Origin: an uncultured Bacteroidia bacterium
GTDB taxonomy: Bacteria; Bacteroidota; Bacteroidia; Bacteroidales; UBA932
Length of the DNA: 64,000 nt
Direction of reading: 5' to 3'
Assembly (NCBI GenBank): GCA_902769525.1
Contig: CACXPG010000002.1
Location: 62,001-126,000 of the forward strand
Part shown: piece by piece, positions 43,348 through 51,466 of the stretch
How the letters are laid out: each line of letters opens with the position of its first letter
How positions within the stretch are numbered: the stretch's first letter is position 1
Position numbers and translations under genes: made by a program
Notes under the pieces: model-generated
What the model was told of the DNA's origin: nothing
Seen by the model: only the letters and a program-made list of their open reading frames with translations
Databases searched by the model: none

Positions 43348-45254
43348 TCAGCATTCTGATATCGGCGGTGCAACCGGTTACTCCTGAAGGTATTATCGAC
43401 AGATACCCCAACAGCTACAACCATTTTGTGCTGCCATTTGTCATAGGCATTTCGTTCATTTTGGTCTATCTTCTGATAGGCCTGATCAGAGTCCTGTACC
43501 ATCTTACGGGAGAGGACAGGATAAAGCTTCTCAAATCGCTGTTCATTCCAAAGACAGCGCTGAAGAATCTCAAGGACTTGTTCTGCGACTGCCTGCTGCA
43601 CACCAAGATATGGAAAAGAAAGCCTCTTCTGGGATATATGCACTCGGCCATCGCCCTTGGATGGTTCCTGCTGATTATAGTCGGCCACCTGGAAGTCTAT
43701 ATCTTCGCCCCAAGACATCTGGAAGGAATCACGGAAGGCTCTCTGTACTATCCTATTTTCTACCGTTTCTTCATCTGGATCAATCCGGCGCACGAAACGC
43801 TCCGGGGTACAGTGTTCTTCTTCATCATGGACCTTCTGCTGCTCTATGTGCTGAGCGGAATCGGCCTGGCGATGTTCAAGAGAGTGAGGTCTATCGCGCT
43901 GGGAATGAGGCATACCACAAAGCCTTCCCTGGCAGACCGCGTGGCTCTCTACTGCCTGTGGGCTATATTCCCGTTAAGACTTCTGGCAGAGAGCTTTACA
44001 GCCGACCTTAGCGGCGGAAGCTTCCTCACCAAGCCGATGAACTGGATGTTCAAGGCCTTCTTTGGAAACGAGTTGAACTTTATGCCTACCTGGTGGGCCT
44101 ATTCTATCTGCCTTGGGCTGTTCTTCCTCGCGATGCCGTTCTCAAGGTATATGCACATACTGACAGAGCCGCTGCTGATTCTGATGAGAAACGCCGGGCT
44201 GAAAGTCCGCAAGCCGAGAAAAGGATTCGCCGAGGCGGAAATCTACGCCTGCTCAAGCTGCGGATTGTGCATAGACGCCTGCCCAATGAACTCCCAGAAG
44301 AAGAACCTCAAATACTCTTCGGTTTACTTCATCAGGTTCCTTCGCAGGCACAACAACCGCAGAATCAACGAGATAGCAGACAAGTGCCTGATGTGCGGCA
44401 AATGCGCCGCCATCTGTCCTGTGGGCGTCAACTCTCCTGAAATCAGAAGGGTGCAGAGAGAAACCCTGAACAATTCCATCAATTACGACTATTCTTATCT
44501 GGACAGCATCGCCCAGACCGCAAAACCGGAAAACGCCGAAGCGTCAGCCGAGGGCAAAGTGCTGTATTTTGCAGGCTGCATGAGCCATCTTACACCTAAG
44601 ATTATAAAGTCTGTGGAAAGCCTGATGAAAGCATCGGGAACCGAATGGGAATTCCTGGACAAAGACAAGGGCATCTGCTGCGGAAGACCGCAGATGCTCG
44701 CCGGAAAGACTCAGGCAGCCAGAAAGGCCATCCAGGCAAACAAGGCCCTCATAGAAGCCTCCGGGTGCAAGACGCTTTTGCTGTCCTGCCCTATCTGCCT
44801 GAAAGTGTTCAAGGAAGAATACGGCCTTAAAGGCATCGAGATACTGCATTACACCCAGTTTATAGACCGTCTGGCCAAGGAAGGCAAGATAACCCTTGAG
44901 AAAGGCACGGAAGCCATAGTTTATCACGATCCTTGCGAACTGGGCAGAGGCTGCGGCATTTACAACGAGCCGAGGAACGTGCTTTCTGCTGTCGGAGACC
45001 TGAAAAAAGCCCCTAAGGAAAGAGACGAGAGCGTATGCTGCGGCTACAGTCTTGGCAGTATGACTCTGGACGAGAAAGACCGCGCAAAGATTGCGGAACA
45101 CTCCGTGGACAACCTTATGGCAGCCAATCCGGACTGCATAGTTACTGCCTGCCCGATGTGCTACAGGGCCATAAGGAGCAAGTCCCCGGTTCCTGTCAAG
45201 GACTTCGCGGAGGCTGTCGTTGAAAACATAAAGCCTTCTAAAACAAAGAAATAA
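43344..45254 (+). CDS. HdrDE-like fusion: membrane cytochrome-b-type domain plus Fe-S/CCG domain
   Basis: The frame is open upstream, but the ATG at 43344 overlaps the previous stop and gives a sensible 636-residue protein. Residues ~25-300 hold five or six membrane helices with His residues placed as possible haem b ligands (YMHSAIALG, IIVGHLE, RYMHILTEP), as in HdrE/NarI. Two [4Fe-4S] motifs follow (CSSCGLCIDACP, CLMCGKCAAICP). Then comes an HdrD-like domain with CCG motifs (FAGCMSH, ICCGRPQ, SCPICL, HDPCELG, VCCGYSLG, CPMCY). It would connect a membrane quinone pool to the cytoplasmic Hdr-like proteins. Confidence 0.85.
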   Translation: MISILISAVQPVTPEGIIDRYPNSYNHFVLPFVIGISFILVYLLIGLIRVLYHLTGEDRIKLLKSLFIPKTALKNLKDLFCDCLLHTKIWKRKPLLGYMHSAIALGWFLLIIVGHLEVYIFAPRHLEGITEGSLYYPIFYRFFIWINPAHETLRGTVFFFIMDLLLLYVLSGIGLAMFKRVRSIALGMRHTTKPSLADRVALYCLWAIFPLRLLAESFTADLSGGSFLTKPMNWMFKAFFGNELNFMPTWWAYSICLGLFFLAMPFSRYMHILTEPLLILMRNAGLKVRKPRKGFAEAEIYACSSCGLCIDACPMNSQKKNLKYSSVYFIRFLRRHNNRRINEIADKCLMCGKCAAICPVGVNSPEIRRVQRETLNNSINYDYSYLDSIAQTAKPENAEASAEGKVLYFAGCMSHLTPKIIKSVESLMKASGTEWEFLDKDKGICCGRPQMLAGKTQAARKAIQANKALIEASGCKTLLLSCPICLKVFKEEYGLKGIEILHYTQFIDRLAKEGKITLEKGTEAIVYHDPCELGRGCGIYNEPRNVLSAVGDLKKAPKERDESVCCGYSLGSMTLDEKDRAKIAEHSVDNLMAANPDCIVTACPMCYRAIRSKSPVPVKDFAEAVVENIKPSKTKK

Positions 45255-45273
45255 TTATAATACTTTCACATAT

Positions 45274-46560
45274 ATGGAAATAAAACCTACTAGCTACCGC
45301 CTGGAAAGCTGCCTGACACACAGGGTATTCGACGATACCGGATGGATGATGGCAGATCCCGAGGACAACAGCCCTTCACTTGTCAGGGCTGTCTACGACA
45401 AAAAACAGATAGAATTCAAAGGCCCGGAGTACGGCATTTACAGATTTGCCGACTGGCTTCCGGTAAGCAGAATGCTCAAAGGCAGCTGTGCTCCTGTTAC
45501 TTACAAGAGCGAAGGCCTTGCAAAAAAACTGGGTCTGAAGAACCTCTACATAACCTATAGCGGGTGGTGGCCGGAAAAGGGAGCCAGGATGAGCACCTGC
45601 TCGTTCAAGGAAACCGAGGCGTATTCGGTCTGCGGAAGACTCGCCAAGGAGAACAATAAAGTGCTGGTTGTCGCATCCGCCGGCAACACGGCAAGAGCCT
45701 TCTCCCAGGTTTGTTCGGACAACAACATTCCGCTTGTCATCGCGATACCTGAAGACAACCTTAACGCCCTATGGTTCAAGGAGCACCTGAACAGCTGCGT
45801 AAAGGTGATCTGCTCTCCTAAGGGCAGCGACTACTTTGACGCCATAGCCCTTGCGGCTAAACTCAACGCCTCCCCTATGTTCCTGGAGGAAGGCGGAGCC
45901 AAGAACGTTGCCAGAAGAGACGGAATGGGAACCACAGTGCTCTCTGCCGCTCAGTCAATTGGCAAGATTCCTGATGTCTATTTCCAGGCAGTGGGAAGCG
46001 GAACCGGAACAATCGCCGCCTACGAGGCCAATCTCAGGCTCAAGGAAGACGGAAGGTTCGGAAGCCACATAATGAAGCTCATTCCTTCACAGAACGTGCC
46101 GTTTACGCCTATGTACGACGCCTTCAAGGCAGACAGCCGCGCCCTTCTCCCGATGGACGAGAACGAAGGCAGAATCAAGGCGCTGCAGATCAAGGCACCG
46201 GTTCTCAGTAACCGAAAACCGCCTTACTCCATCGCCGGAGGCCTATACGATGTGCTTAAGGCCAGTGGCGGTGATTTCCAGAAGGTTACCAACGGAGAAC
46301 TCACAGAAGCCTGCGAACTGTTCGAAGAACTGGAAGGTTCAGACATATATTCAGCGGCAGGAGTTGCAGTGATGAGTCTGATCAAGGCCCTCAAGGACGG
46401 CCAGGTGACACCGGACCAGACGATAATGCTCAACATCACCGGCGGCGGAGAAAAGCGCTTCAAGAAAGAGTTCAACTATGTAAACGCAAAGGCGGACCTG
46501 GTTCTCTCTCCGGAATGCAGCCCTGCCGAAATCATCGAGAAAGTTACAGCGCTTTTCTAG
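45274..46560 (+). CDS. Cysteate synthase (PLP, threonine synthase-related)
   Basis: Cysteate synthase makes L-cysteate from O-phosphoserine and sulfite. In methanogens it feeds coenzyme M; in Bacteroidetes cysteate feeds sulfonolipids. The 428-residue protein matches my memory of the cysteate synthase family along its length: YRFADWLPVS, PVTYKSEGLAKKLGLKN, SGWWPEKGA, VVASAGNTARAF, NVARRDGMGT, YFQAVGSGTGTIAAYEA. The PLP Lys is Lys112 in TCSFKETEA. It could be read as ThrC, which shares the fold, but these blocks are not ThrC-like. It lies 19 bp after the HdrDE-like gene, with a strong terminator after it. Confidence 0.85.
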   Translation: MEIKPTSYRLESCLTHRVFDDTGWMMADPEDNSPSLVRAVYDKKQIEFKGPEYGIYRFADWLPVSRMLKGSCAPVTYKSEGLAKKLGLKNLYITYSGWWPEKGARMSTCSFKETEAYSVCGRLAKENNKVLVVASAGNTARAFSQVCSDNNIPLVIAIPEDNLNALWFKEHLNSCVKVICSPKGSDYFDAIALAAKLNASPMFLEEGGAKNVARRDGMGTTVLSAAQSIGKIPDVYFQAVGSGTGTIAAYEANLRLKEDGRFGSHIMKLIPSQNVPFTPMYDAFKADSRALLPMDENEGRIKALQIKAPVLSNRKPPYSIAGGLYDVLKASGGDFQKVTNGELTEACELFEELEGSDIYSAAGVAVMSLIKALKDGQVTPDQTIMLNITGGGEKRFKKEFNYVNAKADLVLSPECSPAEIIEKVTALF

Positions 46561-46579
46561 CGTAAACACCTGTAAAACA

Positions 46580-46612
46580 AAAAACTCCTGCCGAAAATGG
46601 CAGGAGTTTTTA
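46580..46612. terminator. Bidirectional rho-independent terminator after the cysteate synthase gene
   Basis: A perfect 12-13 bp stem (AAAACTCCTGCC with GGCAGGAGTTTT) and a GAAAAT loop, with T-rich tails on both strands. It closes the MarR-Hdr-cysteate synthase operon and also serves the convergent small gene at 46634. Confidence 0.9.
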
Positions 46613-46633
46613 TTTATTGCCTACAAAAAAGAA

Positions 46634-46879
46634 CTATTTCTTGCTGGTAGTTGACTTTCCAGAATCCTTCTTGTTTGGCTCTTTTGTGTTCTTGTCCTTG
46701 CTGCTGTCTTTCTTTGTGTTGTCAGTTTTCTTGTTAGAAGTGGAAACCTTCTCGCCTGACTTATCTTTCTTCTTTGATTTCTCAAAAGTCTGAGGCTCTG
46801 AGAATGAGGTAGAAGCAAGTGCGTAAGTTCCGCCGAACAGGAACATTGCTGCGCACATCATAGCGATGATCTTTTTCAT
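46634..46879 (-). CDS. Small secreted Lys/Ser/Thr-rich protein
   Basis: No family is recognised. The 81-residue product has a signal peptide ending around YALAS and a mature part of low complexity that is rich in Lys, Ser, Thr and Asp, with no hydrophobic core, so it is probably disordered. It has a good promoter of its own. A periplasmic polycationic role is only an inference. Confidence 0.65.
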   Translation of the reverse strand: MKKIIAMMCAAMFLFGGTYALASTSFSEPQTFEKSKKKDKSGEKVSTSNKKTDNTKKDSSKDKNTKEPNKKDSGKSTTSKK

Positions 46880-46920
46880 GACTGTGAGTTTTTAAGGGTT
46901 TATAAATAATGTTTACAGTT

Positions 46921-46951
46921 CAAAGATAGCACAATTATTTTATGTAGCAAA
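46921..46951 (-). promoter_or_regulatory. Promoter of the Lys/Ser/Thr-rich small protein
   Basis: On the minus strand TTTG (46951-46948) is followed by a 19-bp spacer and TATCTTTG (46928-46921). This is a near-ideal Bacteroidetes promoter and leaves a ~35-nt leader before the ATG. Confidence 0.75.
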
Positions 46952-46971
46952 TTATGTTACAATTTGAAACA

Positions 46972-47003
46972 TAAAAAAAACGGATGGCTAGTGGCCATCC
47001 GTT
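46972..47003 (-). terminator. Rho-independent terminator of the Ala-rich lipoprotein gene
   Basis: The stem AACGGATGGC pairs with GCCATCCGTT around a 5-nt loop and is followed on the minus strand by eight T residues. Confidence 0.88.
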
Positions 47004-47024
47004 CTTTTTCAGAGCAAGAAGCAA

Positions 47025-47357
47025 TTACTTCTTAACGGTCTGAGCGGCATCCTTAACTGCGTCAGCAGCGTTCTTTACAGCCTCAACGGTCTTCTTTGCG
47101 TCGTTAGCGGCGTTCTCAACCTTCTCAGCAGCCTTCTCAACATCGTTCTTAGCAGCCTCAGTTGCCTCAGCGGCAGCCTCAGTAGCCTCAACAGCAGCCT
47201 CGCCAGTTGCCTCAACAGCAGCCTCAGCGTCAGCCTTAACTTCTTCTACAACCTCAGTAGCGGCCTCAGTAGCCTCAGCGGCTGCCTCATTGGTCTTGTT
47301 GTTGTTGCAAGCTACAAATGCAAGAGCTGCAACTGCGATGAAAAATACTTTCTTCAT
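47025..47357 (-). CDS. Ala/Glu-rich amphipathic-helix lipoprotein
   Basis: From the ATG at 47357 the product is a 110-residue lipoprotein with MKKVFFIAVAALAFVAC as signal and lipobox. The mature part is almost entirely Ala, Glu, Lys, Val and Asp in loose 11-residue repeats (EAAAEATEA, AAVEATGEA, KVENAANDAKK). This predicts a long amphipathic or coiled helix like LEA or apolipoprotein-type proteins. The first half is acidic, the second half basic. It has its own promoter and terminator. The function is unknown; stress or envelope spacing is an inference. Confidence 0.8.
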   Translation of the reverse strand: MKKVFFIAVAALAFVACNNNKTNEAAAEATEAATEVVEEVKADAEAAVEATGEAAVEATEAAAEATEAAKNDVEKAAEKVENAANDAKKTVEAVKNAADAVKDAAQTVKK

Positions 47358-47405
47358 GATCTTGATATTTAAATTAATAATTATGTGTCTTGTTCTTTGG
47401 CAGTG

Positions 47406-47413
47406 CAAAAGTA
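47406..47413 (-). promoter_or_regulatory. -7 box of the Ala-rich lipoprotein gene
   Basis: On the minus strand TACTTTTG matches TAnnTTTG, 48 bp before the ATG. A TTG lies 22 bp further upstream, inside the hairpin of the preceding gene's terminator. Confidence 0.6.
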
Positions 47414-47420
47414 TAACGAT

Positions 47421-47453
47421 AAAAGGACCTGCATTCAACTGCAAGTCCTTTTT
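47421..47453 (-). terminator. Rho-independent terminator of the 47487-47930 gene
   Basis: The 13-bp stem AAAAGGACTTGCA/TGCAGGTCCTTTT has one mismatch and a 6-nt loop, and ends in T residues on the minus strand. Confidence 0.8.
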
Positions 47454-47486
47454 CAACTGTTTGTAACAAAAATTTAGCAACCGCGG

Positions 47487-47930
47487 CTACTGGCCTTCAA
47501 CCATAGTGAAGACTCTCTCTTCTCCTGACAGGCTTCTCTTTATATCTGTCAGTTTGCCATCGCGATAGACCATAACCATCCTGCTGCCGTCTTCAAAAGT
47601 CAGCGAAAGGATATTCCTGTGCCACTTGTATGTGCATTTTTTCTCGTCTTCAGACCCCCATCCCGGATTTGTGGAAACAGTGCCGTCCGGGTTCATGTAC
47701 ATATTCGGATGAGGTGGCATATAAGACTTTCTCTTGTAAACCGCGTCTTTTGACGTAACGAACTCGATAGTGCAGGTAGTGGTCTCGTATCCGGCATCGG
47801 CCACAAACATTTTCTCTTCAAACTGCCATGCAGTGCCTTTCAGCTTGGGTCTTTTGGTGTTCATGCTCATAAAGACTAGTCCTGCCGCAACAAGAATCAG
47901 CACGCTTAGAATCATCAATCCGTGTTTCAT
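47487..47930 (-). CDS. Small membrane-anchored protein, unknown
   Basis: The 147-residue product from the ATG at 47930 has an N-terminal hydrophobic anchor (LMILSVLILVAAGLVFMSM) without a lipobox. A beta-rich domain follows: LKGTAWQFEE, TTCTIEFVTSKDAVY, CTYKWHRNILSLTFEDGSRM, ERVFTMV. The pattern recalls lipocalin-like Bacteroidetes proteins that open with a G-T-x-W motif. The frame continues upstream, but no good start or signal exists there and the -7 box at 47955-47962 supports this start. Confidence 0.65.
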   Translation of the reverse strand: MKHGLMILSVLILVAAGLVFMSMNTKRPKLKGTAWQFEEKMFVADAGYETTTCTIEFVTSKDAVYKRKSYMPPHPNMYMNPDGTVSTNPGWGSEDEKKCTYKWHRNILSLTFEDGSRMVMVYRDGKLTDIKRSLSGEERVFTMVEGQ

Positions 47931-47954
47931 AATATGTTTTTTACGATTTATATT

Positions 47955-47962
47955 CAAATATA
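47955..47962 (-). promoter_or_regulatory. -7 box for the 47487-47930 gene
   Basis: On the minus strand TATATTTG matches TAnnTTTG, 24 bp before the ATG. No well-spaced -33 element was seen. Confidence 0.5.
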
Positions 47963-47989
47963 GCACAAAAAACAAACCAATCCCCATCT

Positions 47990-49018
47990 CTAGCTGAAAA
48001 CCCGCATAACATATCTTAGGAGATATCTGTTGCCAAGAGCAAGCCTGATATAGAACCTCTGACTTCCGGAATACAGCATTCTGTTGACCAGCAATCTTTT
48101 GCTCAGCGATTTGCAAAGCCGCCTTGTATAGCCCAGGTATGTGGATTCAACATCCGCACCTTCTTTTATGGCCTTAGCGACAGCCTTTCCCGCATAGTAT
48201 CCCGATGCCAGGGCATAGTAAATCCCCTCCCCGCTGCAGGCGTCTGTCAACCCGGCGGCATCGCCAGTGAGGACAATCTTTCCGTCTATGACTGATTTCC
48301 TGTATATCTTCTTGCTGAACAGCGGAATATGGTAGCCCCTGATCTTGGATTCGTCTATCTCGAATCCGTGTTTTAATGCAAAATCGCAGAGTTTCTTCTT
48401 GTACTCTCTGGTCTTTCCCTTCCTTCCTCCCAGGCCGATGTTTGTGTGGCTTGCCTTGGGGAACAACCAGCCATAGCCACCCTCGACGGCAGAAAAATCA
48501 ACCACAAGTTTTTCGGAAATCCTGTCTGAATTGAATTCCACGCAGAAAAATCGCTCACGGCCAGGGTTGTACTTTCTGCTGAATCCGTTCACACCATCAG
48601 CGAATATCAGATATCTGAATTCATAGTTTCCCTTGTCCGTGGCAAGGATATTTCCGTCCACGCCAGTCACGCTCTCGCATCTGAAGTGATCCGCATCTAT
48701 TACCTGGGAAAAGTTACTGGAGTCAAAATCCACTCTCTCCACCATAACAACCGGATTCTCGAGAGTTACGTCTTTCTTCACCCCCCTGGCAAACACGACG
48801 GCTTCGCGGCAGCTTCTGGTCTGGATGCCGGAGAGGCTCAGCCCCAGCTTATTGAGCATACTTACGCTCCTGTGAGTGAGGCCCCCGCCGCAAAGTTTCT
48901 CCCTCGGGAAAGAACTCCTGTCTATCGCACAGAAACTTATGCCGCTGTCTTTTAGTACCTTGCAAGCGGCAACCCCTGCCGGTCCGCATCCAACCACTAT
49001 GACGTCAAATTTTTCCAT
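47990..49018 (-). CDS. Geranylgeranyl reductase-family FAD oxidoreductase
   Basis: This 342-residue flavoprotein has the N-terminal dinucleotide loop VVGCGPAGVAAC. The REKLCGGGLT stretch is typical of the geranylgeranyl reductase/digeranylgeranyl-glycerophospholipid reductase group. Later motifs are YGWLFPKASHTNIGLGG and the second FAD motif LTGDAAGLTDACSGEGIYYAL. Members reduce isoprenoid chains or related unsaturated substrates; in Bacteroidetes the substrate is not known. The start at 49018 lies 13 bp after the AsmA-like gene, so the two probably share a transcript. Confidence 0.82.
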   Translation of the reverse strand: MEKFDVIVVGCGPAGVAACKVLKDSGISFCAIDRSSFPREKLCGGGLTHRSVSMLNKLGLSLSGIQTRSCREAVVFARGVKKDVTLENPVVMVERVDFDSSNFSQVIDADHFRCESVTGVDGNILATDKGNYEFRYLIFADGVNGFSRKYNPGRERFFCVEFNSDRISEKLVVDFSAVEGGYGWLFPKASHTNIGLGGRKGKTREYKKKLCDFALKHGFEIDESKIRGYHIPLFSKKIYRKSVIDGKIVLTGDAAGLTDACSGEGIYYALASGYYAGKAVAKAIKEGADVESTYLGYTRRLCKSLSKRLLVNRMLYSGSQRFYIRLALGNRYLLRYVMRVFS

Positions 49019-49031
49019 GCGAACAAAGCCA

Positions 49032-50714
49032 CTATTCTTTTTTCCGCTTGATCTTGTCCAGAAGGTCCTGTTTCTTCTTCTTCGCTCCAGACATAATCTT
49101 GCCTACCTCTTTGTAAGGCAGATCCCTCAGCACTGTCTTCTTGGCGCCGTCCAGAAAAACCGCCGCCATATATGCGCCAAAGTTCTTCATCGGGTCTCTT
49201 TTTGCGTAAACAGTGCAGGAATAAGGCTCTGTCTGGTTCTTCCGCGGGTTCTGCTTGTGGATGGCGGCGCCGGCAAAACGGTTTATCAGCTTTGCCTTGT
49301 CAGCCACTTTCTGGTACGGCATCTTTTCGTTGTCAACCTTTACCTGGAGATCGCTGTACTGCATGCAAAAACTGCCGCTGGCGGAATTCCTGTTGCCAGT
49401 TACCGACGCGTTAAGTTTCTTTATGTCAGCATCAACCAGCACTCCAAACATCGGATACAGCAATGGTTTCAGGTCTGAGCCTTTGACATTGCTTATGGTG
49501 GTGCTTACGCTGAAGGTCCTGTTTTTGTCCAGGTTAAGTTTCAGATGAAGTTCTCCCCTGCCCTTTCCCAGATGAGGCTTAACTCGGACTGATACCGTGC
49601 TGCCAGGTTCATTTGTGAAGTTGCTCAGGACCGCATTCACGTCGTTAAGCGTCAAAGACCCGGTGCCGCCCTTTGCTGGCTGGTTCTCCATAGTCAGGTA
49701 AGGAATCTGCAACTCCAGCCGGCCTATATGAAGCGGTATCGGAATCGCCTCAAGAGCATCCTGAGGCATCTTCAGGGCCGATTTAGGCTGATGCCGGACA
49801 TCGCGGAAAAGAGTTATCTGCTTTCCTGAGGCAAAAACGCTGTCAAGCTCTATCTTCTTTGCCTTTACTGTACGCACCAGGTTTATTCTGGATGTATGAA
49901 GTTTCTTGATCTGAAGGTCAGACCAGGTTACAGGAACTTTTCCCTTGAGGCCGGAAAGCTGCCTCTTGCCAACCGTGTTACGGGCGTGAAGACCGGCTAT
50001 TGACACCCCTCCAGAATTGCAGGTAGAAAGAGTGTCGGCAGACAAGGCGAACAGCCCGTTGGCGGAATTGAAGGCAAGGCCTGTCATATTCAAGTCATAA
50101 AGCGAGTCACAATATGTAAAACGCCCGGAAGAAACCCCGTAACCCAGATCATAAAACTTGACACGGATCTGGCCTATCTCCGCTTTCATTTTGCCGCCTA
50201 TGCGGTGACAAGACAACTCCTGGCCATTAACGATAACCCTGCGCACCCCTATCGTGTCCAGATACTTTCTGATTCCTGCAAGCTTGTTCCCCGAACTTGC
50301 CGCTGAAACCGAGTCCGCAGCGAGAGTGTCTGCCTTGGCCTTGCGTTCAAGCCCTGCCTTAATTCTCAGTCCTTCAACGGATATGTAGTCCAGCAGAAGC
50401 TGACGGGTCTTCCATACTTGCTTGGGATGAATGCTGCCGGTCTCCACTTTGCTGGCGCTCGCCTTGATGCTGTCTTTGGAGAATTCAATATCGCTGAGAC
50501 TTACCTTGCCGGTGGCAAGATTCAAATCGAGTTTGGAATAGGTCAGGGAAAAAGAGCCGGACTTGGCCAGAAGGCTTTTCAGATGGGCGTCGGCATAGCC
50601 GGTCAAAAGCCTGTCTGCATTGGACCACAGCCACAGAACGGAAAGCGCCAGGCACCCTAAAAAAACGGCCAGGATTATCAGGAACTTGTATTTACGCCTC
50701 GGTTTAGTTTTCAT
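49032..50714 (-). CDS. AsmA-like envelope protein
   Basis: The 560-residue protein has one N-terminal membrane anchor (FLIILAVFLGCLALSVLWLW). Long beta-rich repeats follow with the pattern LDLNLATGKVSLSDIEF, and the C-terminal half resembles the AsmA/TamB-type superfamily of elongated lipid-channel proteins. It ends in a strongly basic tail (DLLDKIKRKKE). The assignment is by pattern only. It is upstream of the geranylgeranyl-reductase-family gene. Confidence 0.6.
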   Translation of the reverse strand: MKTKPRRKYKFLIILAVFLGCLALSVLWLWSNADRLLTGYADAHLKSLLAKSGSFSLTYSKLDLNLATGKVSLSDIEFSKDSIKASASKVETGSIHPKQVWKTRQLLLDYISVEGLRIKAGLERKAKADTLAADSVSAASSGNKLAGIRKYLDTIGVRRVIVNGQELSCHRIGGKMKAEIGQIRVKFYDLGYGVSSGRFTYCDSLYDLNMTGLAFNSANGLFALSADTLSTCNSGGVSIAGLHARNTVGKRQLSGLKGKVPVTWSDLQIKKLHTSRINLVRTVKAKKIELDSVFASGKQITLFRDVRHQPKSALKMPQDALEAIPIPLHIGRLELQIPYLTMENQPAKGGTGSLTLNDVNAVLSNFTNEPGSTVSVRVKPHLGKGRGELHLKLNLDKNRTFSVSTTISNVKGSDLKPLLYPMFGVLVDADIKKLNASVTGNRNSASGSFCMQYSDLQVKVDNEKMPYQKVADKAKLINRFAGAAIHKQNPRKNQTEPYSCTVYAKRDPMKNFGAYMAAVFLDGAKKTVLRDLPYKEVGKIMSGAKKKKQDLLDKIKRKKE

Positions 50715-50746
50715 AACACAGCAATCTCAGGAACTTTGCCATATCA

Positions 50747-50780
50747 CAAAGATACAACTTTACTTGCTGGTTAAAACAAA
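50747..50780 (-). promoter_or_regulatory. Promoter of the AsmA-like gene
   Basis: On the minus strand the -7 box TATCTTTG is at 50754-50747 and TTTG at 50780-50777, spaced 22 bp. It lies back to back with the plus-strand box for the methyltransferase. Confidence 0.55.
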
Positions 50781-50790
50781 CAGTTTTTCC

Positions 50791-50798
50791 TATTTTTG
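50791..50798 (+). promoter_or_regulatory. -7 box very close to the methyltransferase start
   Basis: TATTTTTG matches TAnnTTTG and ends 4 bp before the ATG at 50803, which would give an mRNA with almost no leader. Confidence 0.45.
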
Positions 50799-50802
50799 CT
50801 GT

Positions 50803-51465
50803 ATGGCAAGTTTCATTTACAACCCCAAAGTTTACAAGAACTGGTTTTTCAGCAGAATAGTCTGCCTTTCAAGGTGGGCGGTGAATTTCAGGGATTCATT
50901 CGTCGACAAGAGAATTTGCGGCGTTTCCCTCAACAAGTACACAGAATCGGTGAGAAAAGGTTCCACGGGCTCTCAATCAACTCCTTATATAGTTCTTCAG
51001 GAGATATTCAAAGACGTTAAATTCCAGCCTTCTGACTCATTTATAGATGTAGGCTGCGGAAGAGGAAGGGTGCTTGCCTATATGGTCAGGAAGAACTTCC
51101 CTGGAAAGATCAGCGGCATCGAACTTAATGAAGAAGTAGCCTGCTTTGCAAGGGACTGGGCCAAAAAATATGATAACGTGAACGTGATTTCGGGAGACGC
51201 CTTCAACCTCGACTACAACTCTTTCAGTATCATCTATATGGGCAGGCCTTTCGAGCCGGAGCTGTTCCACAGGTTCATCGGTCATCTGGAAACCACGCTC
51301 TCCCACCCGGTCAGTCTCTACTATTGGGTGGAACAGGAAAGCGGAAACTACCTGGACGGCCGCAAGGGCTGGAAACGGCTTGTTAGAAAACGCCTTTTCT
51401 GGCGCAAGGGTTATTTCATCGCCAATTCTCCTCAGCGATATTCTGTCTGGATATTCACGCCATAG
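50803..51465 (+). CDS. Class I SAM-dependent methyltransferase
   Basis: The frame is open upstream, but MASFIYNPKVYKNWFF at 50803 is the credible start, giving 220 residues. The SAM-binding glycine loop is FIDVGCGRGRVLAY near residue 83, followed by GIELNEE (acidic residue binding the ribose) and SGDAFNLDY. The substrate is unknown. The C-terminal third is basic (RKGWKRLVRKRLFWRKGY), which might suit a membrane or nucleic acid target. It converges with the barrel gene, 1 bp apart. Confidence 0.82.
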   Translation: MASFIYNPKVYKNWFFSRIVCLSRWAVNFRDSFVDKRICGVSLNKYTESVRKGSTGSQSTPYIVLQEIFKDVKFQPSDSFIDVGCGRGRVLAYMVRKNFPGKISGIELNEEVACFARDWAKKYDNVNVISGDAFNLDYNSFSIIYMGRPFEPELFHRFIGHLETTLSHPVSLYYWVEQESGNYLDGRKGWKRLVRKRLFWRKGYFIANSPQRYSVWIFTP

Positions 51466-51466
51466 C

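Noticed and set aside
40237-45254. A methanogen-type HdrABC acting on CoM-S-S-CoB
   Set aside because: The surrounding genes are clearly Bacteroidetes, no coenzyme M or B genes are present, and HdrA/HdrB are reduced. Only family-level similarity is claimed.
45274-46560. Threonine synthase (ThrC) for the PLP enzyme after the Hdr-like genes
   Set aside because: The fold is shared, but the blocks RFADWLPVS, SGWWPEKGA, NVARRDGMGT and YFQAVGSGTG match cysteate synthase rather than ThrC. An alignment should confirm this.
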